This document shows, in pieces, positions 1 to 11,140 of a stretch of DNA of 64,000 nt. The notes beneath the pieces are model-generated. The model ran no database searches. It saw only the letters and a program-made list of their open reading frames with translations, and was not told the origin of the DNA. The stretch lies in NCBI GenBank assembly GCA_907165135.1, contig OU015569.1, positions 11,656,501 to 11,720,500 on the forward strand, read 5' to 3'. The stretch comes from Oikopleura dioica. Its lineage: Eukaryota > Chordata > Appendicularia > Copelata > Oikopleuridae. Each line of letters begins with the position of its first letter. Positions within the stretch are counted from its first letter, which is position 1. The position numbers and the translations under genes were made by a program.

Positions 1-278
1 GGATGAGAGTCTTCCGACAGAACCAGAAGAAGAGCTAGACTCCAAAAACATCTCCGAGGACTCAATGGCCTTCGAATGCCGACAGGCAACATCATCTGCT
101 CCTATGTTTGGGGTGAGTCATTTTTTGTATCTTTTTTTTTGCATCTAAATCGAATTCAAAGGAATCGAAAAAGACGCGCTCTAAAAAGCGCAAGGGTCCC
201 AACTCTCCTCTCGTCGAGCCTGCTGGAAAACGAGCGTCTGATGAACACATCCAGGCAAAGAAATTTGGCCCCTCTTAG
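1..278 (+). CDS. 3' end of an unidentified gene (partial)
   Basis: Two terminal exons of a gene that starts left of the window. The first (to about 112) reads ESLPTEPEEELDSKN and ends MFG before a GTGAGT donor. After a 49-nt intron the second exon (162-278) reads ESKKTRSKKRKG, then PAGKRASDEHIQAKKFGPS and a TAG stop. Both exons share one phase. The tail is acidic then strongly basic, so a nuclear localisation signal is plausible. A possible 3'UTR intron follows (GTAAAA at about 290 to TTGTAG at about 332). An AATAAA lies near 476. The family is not recognised. Confidence 0.5.
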
Positions 279-709
279 CTTCCAAGGGTAAAATATGTCT
301 TGATAAATACTGTTATTATCTTTCATTGTAGCCAGCGCTCAACAAGAAGAATTGAGTAAATGTAGACTGATCAACTTCCTCACCAGAAATCACAGCCCAA
401 CACTTTCACATTCCCTGTATATTTCACTATTCTAAACAAAGCTATTATATTTTTTATCACCTGCCAATTGTCTCAATAAAGAATCTCCAATGTAACATCC
501 TGAGTTTATTAATTTTATGCAGAATGATATTTGCCTATTTTTGGATAATACAAAAGATATAAATACATGGCCAAAAACTGTTTTTCCTAATCTATTAGCG
601 GCTTACTTACAAGTCGATAAAACTGCACGAGTTTTCCCTACTTTGAGGATTGGGCGTAATGCAAAAACACGGGGCGAAGTTTATCACGGCGGGGCGCTGA
701 AAGTTCCTG

Positions 710-717
710 TATAAAAA
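710..717 (+). promoter_or_regulatory. TATA box of the acidic membrane-protein gene
   Basis: TATAAAAA lies about 60 bases upstream of the ATG at 778, after a GC-rich stretch (GGGGCG twice), in the position expected of a core promoter. Confidence 0.5.
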
Positions 718-777
718 GAGGCTATTGCTGTATCTATCCATCAAATATTCAACCAGCGAAGAAGACAAAGTAAAAAG

Positions 778-1527
778 ATGGCTAGATTTTTCAAATACTT
801 GGCTTTTTTCCTCGTCCTGATCAGCCAGATCGCCAATATCACCGTCGAAGCGGGAAAAAAGTACAAAAAATCGAAAAAAGCGGAGCCCGAACCTGAACCA
901 GAGCTAGAACAAGAGATGGAGCAAGAAATGGAGATGGAGAATGAGTTCGAGAATGAGTTTGAAAACGAATTCGAAGAGGGACAAGAGCAAGAGCCTCAAA
1001 TTGTTCCCGATGCCGGAGTTCCAATGGGCCAGGCGCAGAATGAGTGTAAATTTGAATTGATAAAGTGCCATAATTAACGAGCTTTTAGTGGTGTCGTTTG
1101 CACTTTTAGTGGCTGGCACATGGATTGCTATTTCAGTCACCCGGCGGGTTACACGATCAATTTCTAGCGTCGCTAATTTGGAGGTAAAATTATCAATTTC
1201 CGTCGGAGACTTAAATCAAATTTTAGGTTTTGGGTCTTATCGCTGCTATTGCCATGTCCTACTACTGTTACAATGGAAACCAGGCGCTTTTCGGCACCAT
1301 GGTAGTTCATAAAAATTGATCTTTATACAATGTTTTTCAAGAACACGAGTTTTGGAAAGCTCTGGACCTCCGCCACCGCCGCCGAATTCGGAGCAAACGC
1401 AGGAGAACTCGTCAAAAATCTGGCTCAACTTCTTCTTCTCGTCTTCAAGGACGGCTTTGCCTACGCTTCTAGTGCCTTCAACTCTGCCAACCTGTCCCTG
1501 TCCGGTCCAGCAAATCCTGCTCAATGA
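778..1527 (+). CDS. Small membrane protein with acidic tandem repeats
   Basis: Four exons: 778-1045, 1089-1183, 1227-1301, 1342-1527, with introns of 40-43 nt that join in frame. The protein starts with a hydrophobic signal or anchor (MARFFKYLAFFLVLISQIA), followed by a short Lys-rich patch and a repetitive acidic segment (EPEPEPELEQEMEQEMEME, then ENEF repeated three times). Exons 2 and 3 encode hydrophobic stretches (VSFALLVAGTWIAIS; VLGLIAAIAMSYYCY) consistent with membrane helices. Exon 4 is helical (AEFGANAGELVKNLAQLLLL) and ends NPAQ. The acidic block may bind cations, but that is inference. No family is recognised. A TATA box lies upstream and AATAAA near 1643. Confidence 0.72.
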
Positions 1528-1796
1528 GGCTGAATATCAATAGTTTCCAATTTTCCACTTTTTAGCGGCTTTAGCGACCCTGTAACCTACTTTCTTCTTT
1601 CAACATTTGTCAAACTCTCTTTTTTTGTAGTCTGTGGTTAAATAATAAACTTTATTAATTTAGAATAACTATACGCATTGTATCAAATTTTGTCAAATTC
1701 TCAAAAGGGCCGTACATTTCTTCCTTCACCATTCAGAGTCACAGTTAGCACAGTGTCAATACAGTAAGATAGATAGAGAGAAAGGGAGACAGCAGT

Positions 1797-2851
1797 TCAG
1801 ACACCTTGCGATCCGCCACCAGGGATTGTGAGTCGCTTACCGTAGAGAACTAGAAATAAAAAGTTGAATACTAAAATGAAGAAGAGAACAGATTCAAGTA
1901 TTGTTGGGCTTGAACAATAAGGGTGTTACTACGTTAACTCTATGAGAAAATTCCTCTTAAAATTGTGCTAAGCGAAGCGCACTTTCTTTAATTTTGTCTG
2001 GATTAGAGAAATTAAGGGCGTCACTTTGTTAACTCTCCTAGAAAAGAGCGCTTGAAAACGTACCTTTAGTGATGTAAAGGTAGAAGAAATCCATGTACAG
2101 GACAGTTTGAACGCAACCAGCGACGACTGCGATTTTGTCGACAAAGTTCTCGTGGGTGTATCGCCAGTACCAGTTGACAATGTACAGTGCTCTGAAGAGT
2201 ATTGGATAGTAGGAGAAGAAGGAAAGTAGAGTTTTACCGGTAAGCTCCTTGGAAAAAGAGGTAGTGGCTGGTGATGGATTCAGCTTCGCCAGTCTCGGCA
2301 ATCATTTGCAACTGGGGCATGATCGCCACGGATTCGAGGTAAATCGAGAAGGTCCACAAGAGCTCGGTGATGTTGAAATCGTGGTGGACGAGGAAGGCCA
2401 TGCCGACGGCGGGAACGAGGATGAACTCAATTCGGAACCTGGAAAATAAAAATTAGAAAAAAAAGAAAACTAAAAAAATGAGCTCACTTATCGCCTTCTT
2501 CGTTATAAGTAGATCTGAATTTCGAGTAGATGAAGAAGCACGTGACGAAGGAGCAAAGCAAGTAGACGCATTTCATGAAGGTATTATACGGACTGATGAA
2601 GACAGTGAAAAGATCCAAATAACGAGTCACGAAGACGAGGAAAAATAGCACCTGAAAATGGAAAAAATGAGTATTCGCTGAAATTGAATTTGGATGAAAC
2701 TTGGATTGAGGGAGGATTTGCATTGATTTAGTTGATTTACCTGGGATTTGCCGGAGATGCCAGAGACTGATCTTGACTTCCAAATCTTGGCGAGAAGGAT
2801 CAGCATGGCGAACAGGTGCGAGAGATCGCCACATAGTCGGAAGAGATTCAT
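1797..2851 (-). CDS. KDELR: ER lumen protein-retaining receptor (KDEL receptor)
   Basis: Seven-helix Golgi/ER receptor that binds C-terminal KDEL-type signals and returns escaped ER proteins through COPI vesicles. Exons on the minus strand: 2851-2741, 2651-2488, 2438-2238, 2191-2064, 1849-1797. The start [20 protein letters not shown] is the family start. Further family signatures are [64 protein letters not shown] and [16 protein letters not shown]. Length is about 218 codons, normal for the family. The tail ends GGGSQGV. Introns are GT-AG and short, except the last, which holds family B repeat sequence (1912-2042). Confidence 0.97.
1912..2042. repeat. Family B fold-back repeat in KDELR intron 4
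   Basis: Two copies of the motif AAGGGYGTYACTNNGTTAACTCT (1919-1942 and 2010-2036) lie inside the intron. The motif recurs across the window at the ends of palindromic repeats. Confidence 0.55.
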
Positions 2852-2934
2852 TTTCTCGGCTTCCTGGCTTCTGGATTCTCTGTCGCGGAAGAGCAGGAAC
2901 AGCGGGTGACCGGTTCACTCTTCTGTAATCAAAC

Positions 2935-3046
2935 ACTGGGAGGGGATATTCGCCGTGGCCTAACCCGGGCCAATAGAAGGCAGCTCCGGGTGACCTGGAC
3001 CGCGGGCCAGTACGGCCTCCCGCTAGGCCCTCCTTCTATACCTCCC
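2935..3046. other. GC-rich structured segment (RNA gene or element?)
   Basis: About 110 bases of GC-rich sequence in otherwise AT-rich DNA, just upstream of the KDEL receptor start. The ends pair (TGGGAGG with CCTCCCA). On the minus strand ATAGAAGG pairs with CCTTCTAT further in, and GGCC-based hairpins lie between. It matches no snRNA, tRNA or 5S rRNA I can recall. It could be a structured RNA or a small fold-back element. Confidence 0.3.
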
Positions 3047-3580
3047 AATTCGTTAATTGTGTAAATATTATCTTTCTTGAAGCGCGATTGTGAGAACAAG
3101 TTAACTATGCAACTTTTCATTCAAAATTTCTAAAAATTCAACGCGAAAACCTAAACTTTCAATGCTCAATTATAACTCCTAAGCAATCCAATCAACATTA
3201 ATTAACTTTATGTTTACGATCAAAAGAAGTAGAGAGCTAGAAAATGATAAGTAGGAATATCTTTTTTATTATTATTCAGTGCGCAGCAAAAGGTGAAATC
3301 CGGAATCGCTCTCAATAATAGAACAAAAAAGGGACTCACCATCATCTTCTTGCGCAAACAAAAGAGCTCTGAAATAGTTTTAAGGGGGTACACGTTGATA
3401 AATTTTTCACTCATAGGCAAGTGGGAAACACTTCTTTTTATCTAGAGACTTTTTGTCTCCTGCAAGCAACTTTAACATCAAAAATTCTCTAGAAAATCGA
3501 GTGTTTCTCACCTTGCCTGAGAAGCACAAAAAACATGTTCTTTTCAAAAGAAAAATGGTGGGAAAACAATTCTTCGACAT

Positions 3581-4572
3581 CTACGTCTTTATTGGAGATG
3601 ATGGCGACTCCCTTAGCTGCCCAATGTTGAGATTAAAAGCAACGTCTTCAACGACTTTGTGCGAATCTCCTCTGAAAATCCAACTGCACGCACGTTAAAA
3701 ATTGCATAAATAAGCTAGTTTACCCGCAATCACCGCCACTAGATCTTGTCGTGCAGTCAGAATACTTTTCCGCTATCACATCAAAATTTGCCACTGTCGT
3801 TTCTGCTTTGATAAGCTCTAGTTTTTCTAAAAAAAATCGTTGGAAAACTTGAAAAATTTGAATAAAAAGACCTCTAGCCTGTTGGCGATTTCGTTTGACC
3901 GGGACCAAATCAGCTGTGGAGGGATTTCTTGAGCCAGAATGCTTCACCACGATGTGGGAAATCTTCACTTTTGTCGTGAAAGTCTTGATTCCACGCTGTT
4001 TTGCTTGGATGTATTCGTCCATGTAGTCTGTCAAAAATTCAGAAATGGGGAATTTGGCGGATTGAAATCAAGAAAGAGAACAGCCAAAAAACCTGAATTT
4101 ATGGATTTTTTCAAGGAAAATTTCGCTTTTCTCGACTTGGAATTATCTTGGCTCGGCAACCTGTGTAAAAACCTGAGTCAGAGTCATGTAAGAGCGTTAA
4201 TAAAAGCCGCTTAGCGGATGTTTTTAAAATGTAGCCGCCTAAATTACCATCTCAATCTGCATCGCGGCCAAGCGGCAACTTAGGACCCTGACTCAGGTTT
4301 TCAACACAGGTTGCGCTTTCTGAGAGAGACTCCGAGCCTCTCTTCTGAACTTTTCCTGAGCTTGGACCAGCTTTTGACGTCGGTTTTACACTTGTCACGT
4401 TATTGACAAAAGCCATATTCGACGAAAAATTCTCTGGAATTAGGGTAATATTTTTGAATAAAATGATTTGTATATAAAGATTTTGAATAAGCAGTGTTTG
4501 AACCGTTGCTTTTCGAAAGTGCTCTCTGTCACCATCAGGAGAGCGAAAAAAAGGAGAGAGAGACTCAGACAT
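3581..4572 (-). CDS. PIN1-like parvulin prolyl isomerase, no visible WW domain
   Basis: Peptidyl-prolyl cis-trans isomerase. The parvulin core begins in the exon at about 4029: KVKISHIVVKHSGSRNPS is the PIN1 substrate-binding strand. It continues after a GTCTTT...TTTTAG intron with EKLELIKAETTVANFDVIAE and KYSDCTTRSSGG, then, after another intron, VVEDVAFNLNIGQLRES. The frame stops at 3581 after SPSSPIKT, so the last strand of the fold (usually SGIHIILR) is not seen. The N-terminal part (MSESLSPFFRSPDG, MAFVNNVTSVKPTS) has no WW tryptophans and is joined through an intron holding a family A element, so it is uncertain. PIN1-type enzymes act on phospho-Ser/Thr-Pro sites. The exact start and end are not secure. 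Confidence 0.6.
4149..4322. repeat. Family A MITE (in PIN1-like gene)
   Basis: TTGGCTCGGCAACCTGTG at the left and ACACAGGTTGCGCTTTC at the right, with CCTGAGTCA inside, flanking degenerate AAGCCGCTTAGCGG modules. Confidence 0.8.
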
Positions 4573-5543
4573 TGGTGTTCTGTAATCTCGTCAGATTGCA
4601 ATTGAACTAATGGACTGAATGGTGTTGGCGATCGATTTTGTAAATTTTCGAACTCGTGATTTCCCGAGCTAATTTTACTCAAACTGATTACAGTCTAGGA
4701 AGTACAGAGGGCCAATTACGAGCTTAGGGGATTAGACTAATTAGTCTCTATTTACAGACAGACTCATAAAGATAGACTCATTATACATAGAAGGGGAGAA
4801 AGAATGATTTGATTTTAAGGGTCTACTCGTCGATTTGACCATTTCAAACTCGGATTTTGCGGGTTCAGGAGGTTCAAATGCTATTTTTGAGGTGTTGAGC
4901 TATTGAAACCCTTTACTGAAGATTTATTTAGCTGTAAATAAAAGGAGAAATTGAAGCAGAAGAATGTCAAGGCAGTTGATGAATTGGAGAAAAGGTCGCG
5001 AACGGGGTCAATTATTTAGTGTTTTCGCTGCTCAGAGGATTACGCCGATTGCCAATTTCTCGTTTCTTCATGATTGCATTTACAGAAGAAGAGTTGCATC
5101 GCGGATTCAAGAATTCGCAAATTTGCAGTTACAAAAGTGACGCGCTCGCGAAAATAGGCCGAGACATAATCTGTATAGTTCAGTTTATTATTGAAAATGG
5201 AAAAATAATGAGCCTCGCTGTTGCCCTGTTGCCTGCTAATGCCGCTATGATTATAAATCGTGCGAGTGAAAAAGTATTCTCGCATCGAGGGCGCGGTAAA
5301 TAACAAAATTCTCAACCCCGCGCAAATTCATAATCTTCATTTCGCGAAAAAAAAAACAAAAACTCGCCTCTTTCTTGACATTTATTAAATAAACATTAAA
5401 TTCAATCAACATATAAACATAATGAGTAGGAGTTAAAGTAGCAGTCGTAGTGATAATAAATGTAATCCTTCAAGCAAATACAGTCAGATGCAATCATAAA
5501 GAGTCCGCCAAACAGAGAAAGTATCAAAGCTATAATCAAAATG

Positions 5544-6163
5544 TTAAGTTTTCAAGAGGAAGCTTCCAATACCGTTTTTGAACCAAGTTCTTCTTAGAGA
5601 ATAATTCTTCTGCTCCTCATTCCCTCCATCAACAGTTGTTGGTACATTTCTGATTCGAGTCGAATTTCGAATCATTCGACGGCGAAAGTAAATTGTTGAG
5701 AAGACGCATATGGCTGAGAAAACGAGAGAAGCAATTCTAGTTCGCGTGGGTCGCTGAAAAGTATTTTCGTTCGCAAAATAGTTATACCGTATAACTTATA
5801 CGGAAAAACAAACATCAGCGTGATATGATGATCGGTAGCGACTTTGATTTCTCTCATAAGCCCATACAGCAATGAGATCGTAAATAATCGGCAGCACAAG
5901 AAAAAAGCTAAAAATAAAAGTTTCATGAGCCTCAATTTCCGCCCTTCATTTTACCCAGCAGCATTGTCCACCCAGTCCCCTAAATTCCGCCAAAAGAGCT
6001 TTCCCTTGCTCATCACAAGAAACATAATATGAAAGGCCATAAAAAAAGCCCACAAAAACGGAATACTGGAAGTAGTGCCGCGGCAAATGTCTTGAAGAAA
6101 ATGATCCCATGCTCTGGCTTTTTCGAGCTCTCTCAGATACTCCTGATACTCCTCTCTGTCCAT
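5544..6163 (-). CDS. Small multi-pass membrane protein, unidentified
   Basis: Three exons on the minus strand: 6163-5955, 5907-5802, 5753-5544, with 47-48 nt introns that keep frame. The protein starts MDREEYQEYLRELEKARAWD (a charged amphipathic helix). It then has three hydrophobic stretches (FLWAFFMAFHIMFLVM; FFLVLPIIYDLIAVWAY; IASLVFSAICVFSTIYF). A basic, polar C-terminal tail follows (RRRMIRNSTRIRN; TVDGGNEEQKNYSLRR). It is about 175 residues long. The topology resembles small ER or mitochondrial membrane proteins, but no family is recognised. AATAAA signals lie downstream on the same strand near 5385-5400. Confidence 0.68.
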
Positions 6164-6291
6164 TATTCTTGGCTATCTATTTTGTTAGAATTGAGCCTTT
6201 CCCGTTAGACTAAAGGGAAAGAGGCCGGCTGATTGAGGATGAACGTCACTACGTTCCCATGATAACAAAAAAATGCTCAAATGCTTAGTTC

Positions 6292-6501
6292 TGAGCTTGG
6301 GAACCGGTGCAGAAAACCTGAGTCAGGCTGTAAAAGATCGTAAATGGAAAGCCGCGCAGCGGCTTTTCGAAAAACGAAGCCGGAAAGCGGCTTCGCCAGA
6401 ATTTGCCAACAGATTGAAATTGACTATTTCAAATACTAATATTTCCATTTACGATCTTTCACAGCCTGACTCAGGTTTTCTACACAGGTGGCTAAGCTCA
6501 G
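6292..6501. repeat. Family A MITE, long form
   Basis: Inverted ends (GAGCTTGGGAACCGGTG and CACAGGTGGCTAAGCTC) enclose CCTGAGTCAG / CTGACTCAGG. The interior carries inverted GTAAATGGAAA arms and the AAAGCCGCGCAGCGGCTTTT and GAAGCCG..CGGCTTCG hairpins. Confidence 0.85.
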
Positions 6502-6524
6502 GAAGAAAGAGGATGAAGAGCTGA

Positions 6525-8580
6525 AACGTCAGTAAATTCGGTTGTTTAAGTTCGCTCTTGAATTTATTTTGGTGGCAAATTCTGATCGGCAAACATCGAA
6601 TTTATAATTTTGGTGAATGTTTTGGTGCAATTCTTTTTATTTATGCACAAGCGGGGCCGGGATGAAATTTCCATTCCGTAATCCCATTTTGAGAAATAAA
6701 AAGATAATAATAATTGTAAAGTGCGGGGGTCAGAGCAACGGCTGCTTGAAAATCAAACAGGGTTGAAAAAATGGGCGCTGTTCGGAATGGGATTAGCTTG
6801 TTTCCACACCTCAATTTTCAATCGGCGCATTATAAAAATTACGCCAAATCCATCAAAAGCAAGAGGCCTTCTGCTTTTTTCTCGAATTCGGCAATTTTGA
6901 ATTTGGCGAAAAACACCGCTCGCGTGAAATTCCGACAGAATGAAGCAACACTGGAAGAATTCTCTTTGTAAACAAAATAAAGCTAAAACAAAATAGAAAT
7001 AGAAATGCGAAATTCCGAACTTGTTTCGCCCCCAGTTTTTTTTTTCTCACATTATCATGAGAGCATTCCAGTTGACACCACATACATCCAAGGCAAGCTA
7101 AGGGGGTAGGCATCGATAATGGCCAGTTTCGTAAAGCCAATTCTCTAAGAGTTATCACAATGACACCCTTATTTTACTAAAGAAATTTCAACCTTCAATA
7201 TTCATCTACTGTATAACCCCTTTTTCAAAAATTAACGTAGAGATACCCTTATTTCGATCAGTCAAAAACATAGCCGTATCTCTAAATCAAACCCTAACCC
7301 TAACCTAAACAACTTTTTTCTTCAAGAAATCACGTAAAGATACCCTTATTTTGCCGCTTAATCTAACCCTAACCTCTAAATATCAAAAATCTATTTATTA
7401 AAATTTTGTTTCATTTTTCTTTTTTTAATAATTTTCTTCTTCAATCCCGCAATCGAAAAAAGCCTCCCTCTCCGCCTAAGAGGATACTTTTCTGCCCTTT
7501 TCCAAGATTTAATATAAATAATAAAGAATTAAACTTTATTTAGCAGCGAGGCTGAGTGGTCGTCCACTTTCATTTCAAAATCGTTTTGATCTCGGACTTT
7601 GACTAAAATGGGTTTATTATCTTAGGAGGAAAACTTAAACTCAAGTGTCTCCGGCGCGTTTCAACCCCAAGCTCCGAAAATGCTTATTTAAAAAAATCCT
7701 TTTGTTGATTGCTTTTTTAAAATTCAGAACTAAAAAGTTAAGGGGTTAGACTGCAGTAATTAGGTTTTCATTGAGGCTTTTCTCTTGAAATTTACATAGT
7801 GAGGCCCTTATTTTGTGGCCTGAAATAATGCTAAGGCCCTTATTTAGTTTTTCTTAAACACCAAAATTTAGCAAGCATACACCCTTAAGTGGCTAGAGCA
7901 CGTGAGAACTGACCCTCTTCAGGACTTTATACAGGGTTGGAAATCGTTTCTTTTTATTCAAATAAGGGTGTCTCTATGTCAGCTCTTCGAGATAAGTTTG
8001 GACAAAGGTTGAGTTATCGACGTCTGCCCCCTTAAAAATGAAGATGACTACTAGTAAGTAGTAGCTTCTTCCAGAAACTCGGCGCTGGGCTAGTTTTAAT
8101 TTCTCAGCAACAGAATTCGACAAATTTGCAAAAGTATATCTGGCGCCAGGATATTGGATTATTTTTACGCAAATCGGCAGTGCCCCTTGATGTCGATGAT
8201 TATTCACAATACAAGTGAGAGAAAAGCGTAAGGAGCTCAATTCTGGTGTGAAGTGCTCGTTGCCGGAAACACGGATCGGGCTCGAGATTATGGATTACTT
8301 CCTTCGTTAGCCAAAAGCGTTAACAAATTTGGAAAAATTATAAAATACGAATTACGATTGGGGAAACGCCTTGTCCATTTTGCTTGTCAAAAAAAAGAGC
8401 GACGCCCTAAAGCTCTATTTATCAAATAATTATATTAGCAGCTTATCACTGCTGCCGTTTTTTCTTTCTTTTTTGGACATTTCGAGAATTAGGATTCACC
8501 ATTCGATGCTCTCTTAAAATATTGATGAAAAATTAAGGCTGTACACGTCCTTAATTTCAGTCTTCAGAGGAACTTGTGTC
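6525..8580. other. Intergenic, repeat-rich, no gene seen
   Basis: AT-rich. It contains family B motif remnants (near 7150, 7240, 7340, 7800, 7965) and an interstitial telomere-like tract at 7288-7310. The short reading frames show no exon structure. Just right of the family A copy, 6489-6535 reads KLRKKEDEELKRQ then a stop, which could be the last exon of an unrecognised gene. Confidence 0.5.
7288..7310. repeat. Interstitial telomere-like repeat
   Basis: Three to four units of CCCTAA between AT-rich sequences. Confidence 0.7.
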
Positions 8581-8582
8581 CG

Positions 8583-8815
8583 GAGATTAACAAAGAGACG
8601 CCCTTATATTTTCTGCTAAGATTTTTCTTTAGGCCTTCTTTTGTGAGCGGCAACCTGTGCAGAATCCTGAGTCAGGGTCCTGATTTAGGACTCCCGAAAG
8701 AACTTCGGTATTTCCGGACCCTGACTCAGGTTTCTTGACAGGTTGCCGAGCCAATAAGTATAAAAAGGTCTAAAGAAAAATTTTGGCAGAAAAAATAAGG
8801 GTGTCACTGTGTTAT
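8583..8815. repeat. Family B palindrome with family A at its centre
   Basis: The left arm (TTAACAAAGAGACGCCCTTAT ... TTTTTCTTTAGGCCTTC) is mirrored by the right arm (GGTCTAAAGAAAAATTTTGG ... AATAAGGGTGTCACTGTG). The family A element at 8644-8753 sits at the symmetry point. Confidence 0.7.
8644..8753. repeat. Family A MITE, short form
   Basis: GCGGCAACCTGTGCAGAATC ... CTTGACAGGTTGCCGAGCC with GAGTCAGGGTCC / GGACCCTGACTC inside, nested in a larger palindrome. Confidence 0.85.
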
Positions 8816-9491
8816 CATCCGGAGAAATATACGGAGAAAGACACCTGCAATTTTTTTTGCCGAGGAATTGCAGTTGTTTCTGTCATTTCTTGATTATGCG
8901 TGTTGGTGAGAAAGAGTAGTACTTTTTGATTTCGGCACTATTTAGTTGCATTCGTGGTAGCGTAGCTTTTTTCGAGTTGTTGGGAAGGATTGAGCGGGCC
9001 AGCTGCGCCAGTTGCGGCCTTGTAAAATCACTTCAATATCAAATAAGGATGAGAAAATCTGAAAATGGCGGCGACTATGTAAGTGAGAATTAATAAAATT
9101 AGTGTTTCGCCCGCCGCCGGTGGTTGTACCTTCTGCCCAGCACAGAAAAGTCCAGATTTTACTTCTCTTGAGACTTCAAGTCCCACACTGAAGATTCAGC
9201 ACTTCTATAATTCTCATCAAAAACCTAGTTGGTAATTTTTGAGATCTTTAATCGCAGTTCTGGCAAATAACGTGCATGCTATTGAGATGATTTACGGTTA
9301 TTTTGAAGCTTTTACGAAAAGAAGCTTTGAACAAATTTTAACGCTAGTTTTCATCTTTGAATCTGAATGTCGTTGGACTAAATGGCTCGATTTGGGGTTT
9401 TAATCTGATTGAAGAAACTGGCATGCACTGCTTGGCGCATTTGAAATCAGTTTTTCTAATAAAAGCTCGAATATACTCCAATTTTTTTTCA

Positions 9492-10292
9492 ATGTCAGAG
9501 GAAGAAAGTATTGGAAAGAGATATGTTGATTGGAAGAAGCATATCCCAAAGGAGGAACCAGAGATGTGTTTCAACATGAATTCAGCAGGAGGTAGCTATG
9601 TGACAATGGCTACTCGAATTAGTAAATTCATCTACGATGGGCAGAAAGTACAAAAATGCGTTCGCTGTAAAGGGTAAGATTATTAATTTCATTCATCAAT
9701 TTGCCTACGTTTATCATGCTAACTAGGGGGTGGCCTATGTTAGGTTTTTATTCAATTAATATCTTTATTCTAGTACAACTGACATTATGTGGCGACTCGA
9801 CAAATTCGACTTGTGTTCGGAATGCTACGAGAAGCATGAGCCTAATTCACGATTCTATGCGAAGCCTTATCGTATTGGTGCGAATTTCAGGTGCCCTTCA
9901 ACTGATGACGACAAATGTCCTCCTGTGTCATTCTTCGAATGGAAAGAAGGTGTGTGCTGTGAAGAAGCAGTCCATGAACAAAATGAGTGGTTTTGGGAGG
10001 AATGTCTTGAGGAAGAAAATTTACATGATCGATTTATTCCATCACAAATAGCAGAGCTGAAGAAAATCGAGGATGAAACAAAATTTCTCGAGCACGAAGC
10101 AGAAGTCGCAAAGATCAAGTCCGAGTCGGCTGAAGCTAGGCTTGCTGCACACCTAAAAAAGAAACGAATGGCCAAGCGTCGACTATCTCGTATTCTCATC
10201 GATGCTGGAAAGTCGCTCATCGAAAAAGGTAAAATCAATTGAAGATTGAGTTTTTTTTTAAATGATTTTTAGAAAACACCAAGAAGGGATGA
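9492..10292 (+). CDS. ZZ-type zinc-finger protein with coiled-coil tail
   Basis: Three exons: 9492-9673, 9774-10228, 10273-10292. The start is placed at MSEEESIGKRYVDWKK; the frame is open upstream, so a longer N-terminus is possible. A ZZ-type finger spans the first intron: CVRC, then TTDIMWRLDKFDLCSEC, then YEKH. ZZ fingers bind two zinc ions and often mediate protein contacts. A second Cys-rich segment follows (CPSTDDDKCPP; EGVCCEE). A charged helix then runs from about 10050 (EIAELKKIEDETKFLEHEAE-like; EARLAAHLKKKRMAKRRLSR), a probable coiled coil with a basic end. The last intron is 44 nt and its use changes the C-terminus to ENTKKG. AATAAA lies at about 10387. The exact family is not recognised. 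Confidence 0.75.
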
Positions 10293-10881
10293 AAAGAAGT
10301 CTCCATTGATCACCTAAAAGTCTGAACAGCTTTTTCAAGTATTCTCTTCTTCATTTCTTGCTCAAAATTATCTTAGAAGCAAAACAATAAATTTCGAAAA
10401 TAAAAAAATATTTCAAGTGAAGTTTATTGCAATTCTTTGTTTATTATTTTCATCCCCAAAGGTGCTCGAAGTTTTATAATTGTGACATTTCAAAGGGATT
10501 AATACTGTCTCCGCGCTTGGATTTGTACCGGTTGGCGAGGCGCATTTTGTTGGGCAGTTCCATCACACAAGTTCTAATCCCCTTTGATGAAACGTCGAAC
10601 AAGCTTCATATAAATCACTTATAAACCGCAGCTAAGCGAATAAATATCGCCCTCCCACTTTGATTTTTCCGGTTTCTCGCGCCTGAGCACCAAAACACAA
10701 ACAGGTGCAGCCCCACCGCACTCAAAATGTACCAAGGTCTGATCAACCGACGCCATTCTCGCTTCAGATCAAGCTTTAATGGAATCCAGCACTGCTAATC
10801 AACTCTGTTCTAGGGAGTGCATATCCTTAAAATCAACTAGAATTCGACAGTTTTGAAAAAGTTGACTTTCAAAAATTTAAA

Positions 10882-10992
10882 TCAGTAACCTGTGTAGAAA
10901 CCTGAGTCAGGGTCCTGAGTCGTCTTTTGTAAAAAGCCGCGTAGCAAAAACCTGACTCAGGACCCTGACTCAGATTTCCGCACAAGTTATTA
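10882..10992. repeat. Family A MITE, tandem copy 1
   Basis: AACCTGTGTAGAAACCTGAG ... CTCAGATTTCCGCACAAGTT. The whole 148-bp unit, with flank, recurs directly to the right. Confidence 0.85.
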
Positions 10993-11029
10993 ATCCCATT
11001 TTTAGCAGGTTTACTCCCTTAATTTGAAA

Positions 11030-11140
11030 TCAGCAACCTGTGTAGAAACCTGAGTCAGGGTCCTGAGTTGTCTATTGTAAAAAGCCGCGTAGCGAAAACC
11101 TGACTCAGGACCCTGACTCAGATTTCCGCACAAGTTGTTA
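11030..11140. repeat. Family A MITE, tandem copy 2
   Basis: Near-identical to the copy at 10882-10992, including the right flank (TTTTTAGC..GG..TACTCCCTTAA), so the pair arose by tandem duplication rather than two insertions. Confidence 0.85.

Noticed and set aside
7551..7680. tRNA-like start (GCAGCGAGGCTGAGTGGTC) suggesting a tRNA-Ser or tRNA-derived SINE
   Set aside because: No matching acceptor stem, anticodon loop or T-arm could be found downstream.
9867..10238. Long minus-strand frame over the ZZ-finger gene
   Set aside because: It is the complement of a well-supported coding exon with matching splice sites and zinc-finger residues.
10888..11140. CRISPR-like array from regularly repeated CCTGAGTCAGGGTC units
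   Set aside because: The units are inverted ends of MITEs in eukaryotic DNA, with no spacer regularity.
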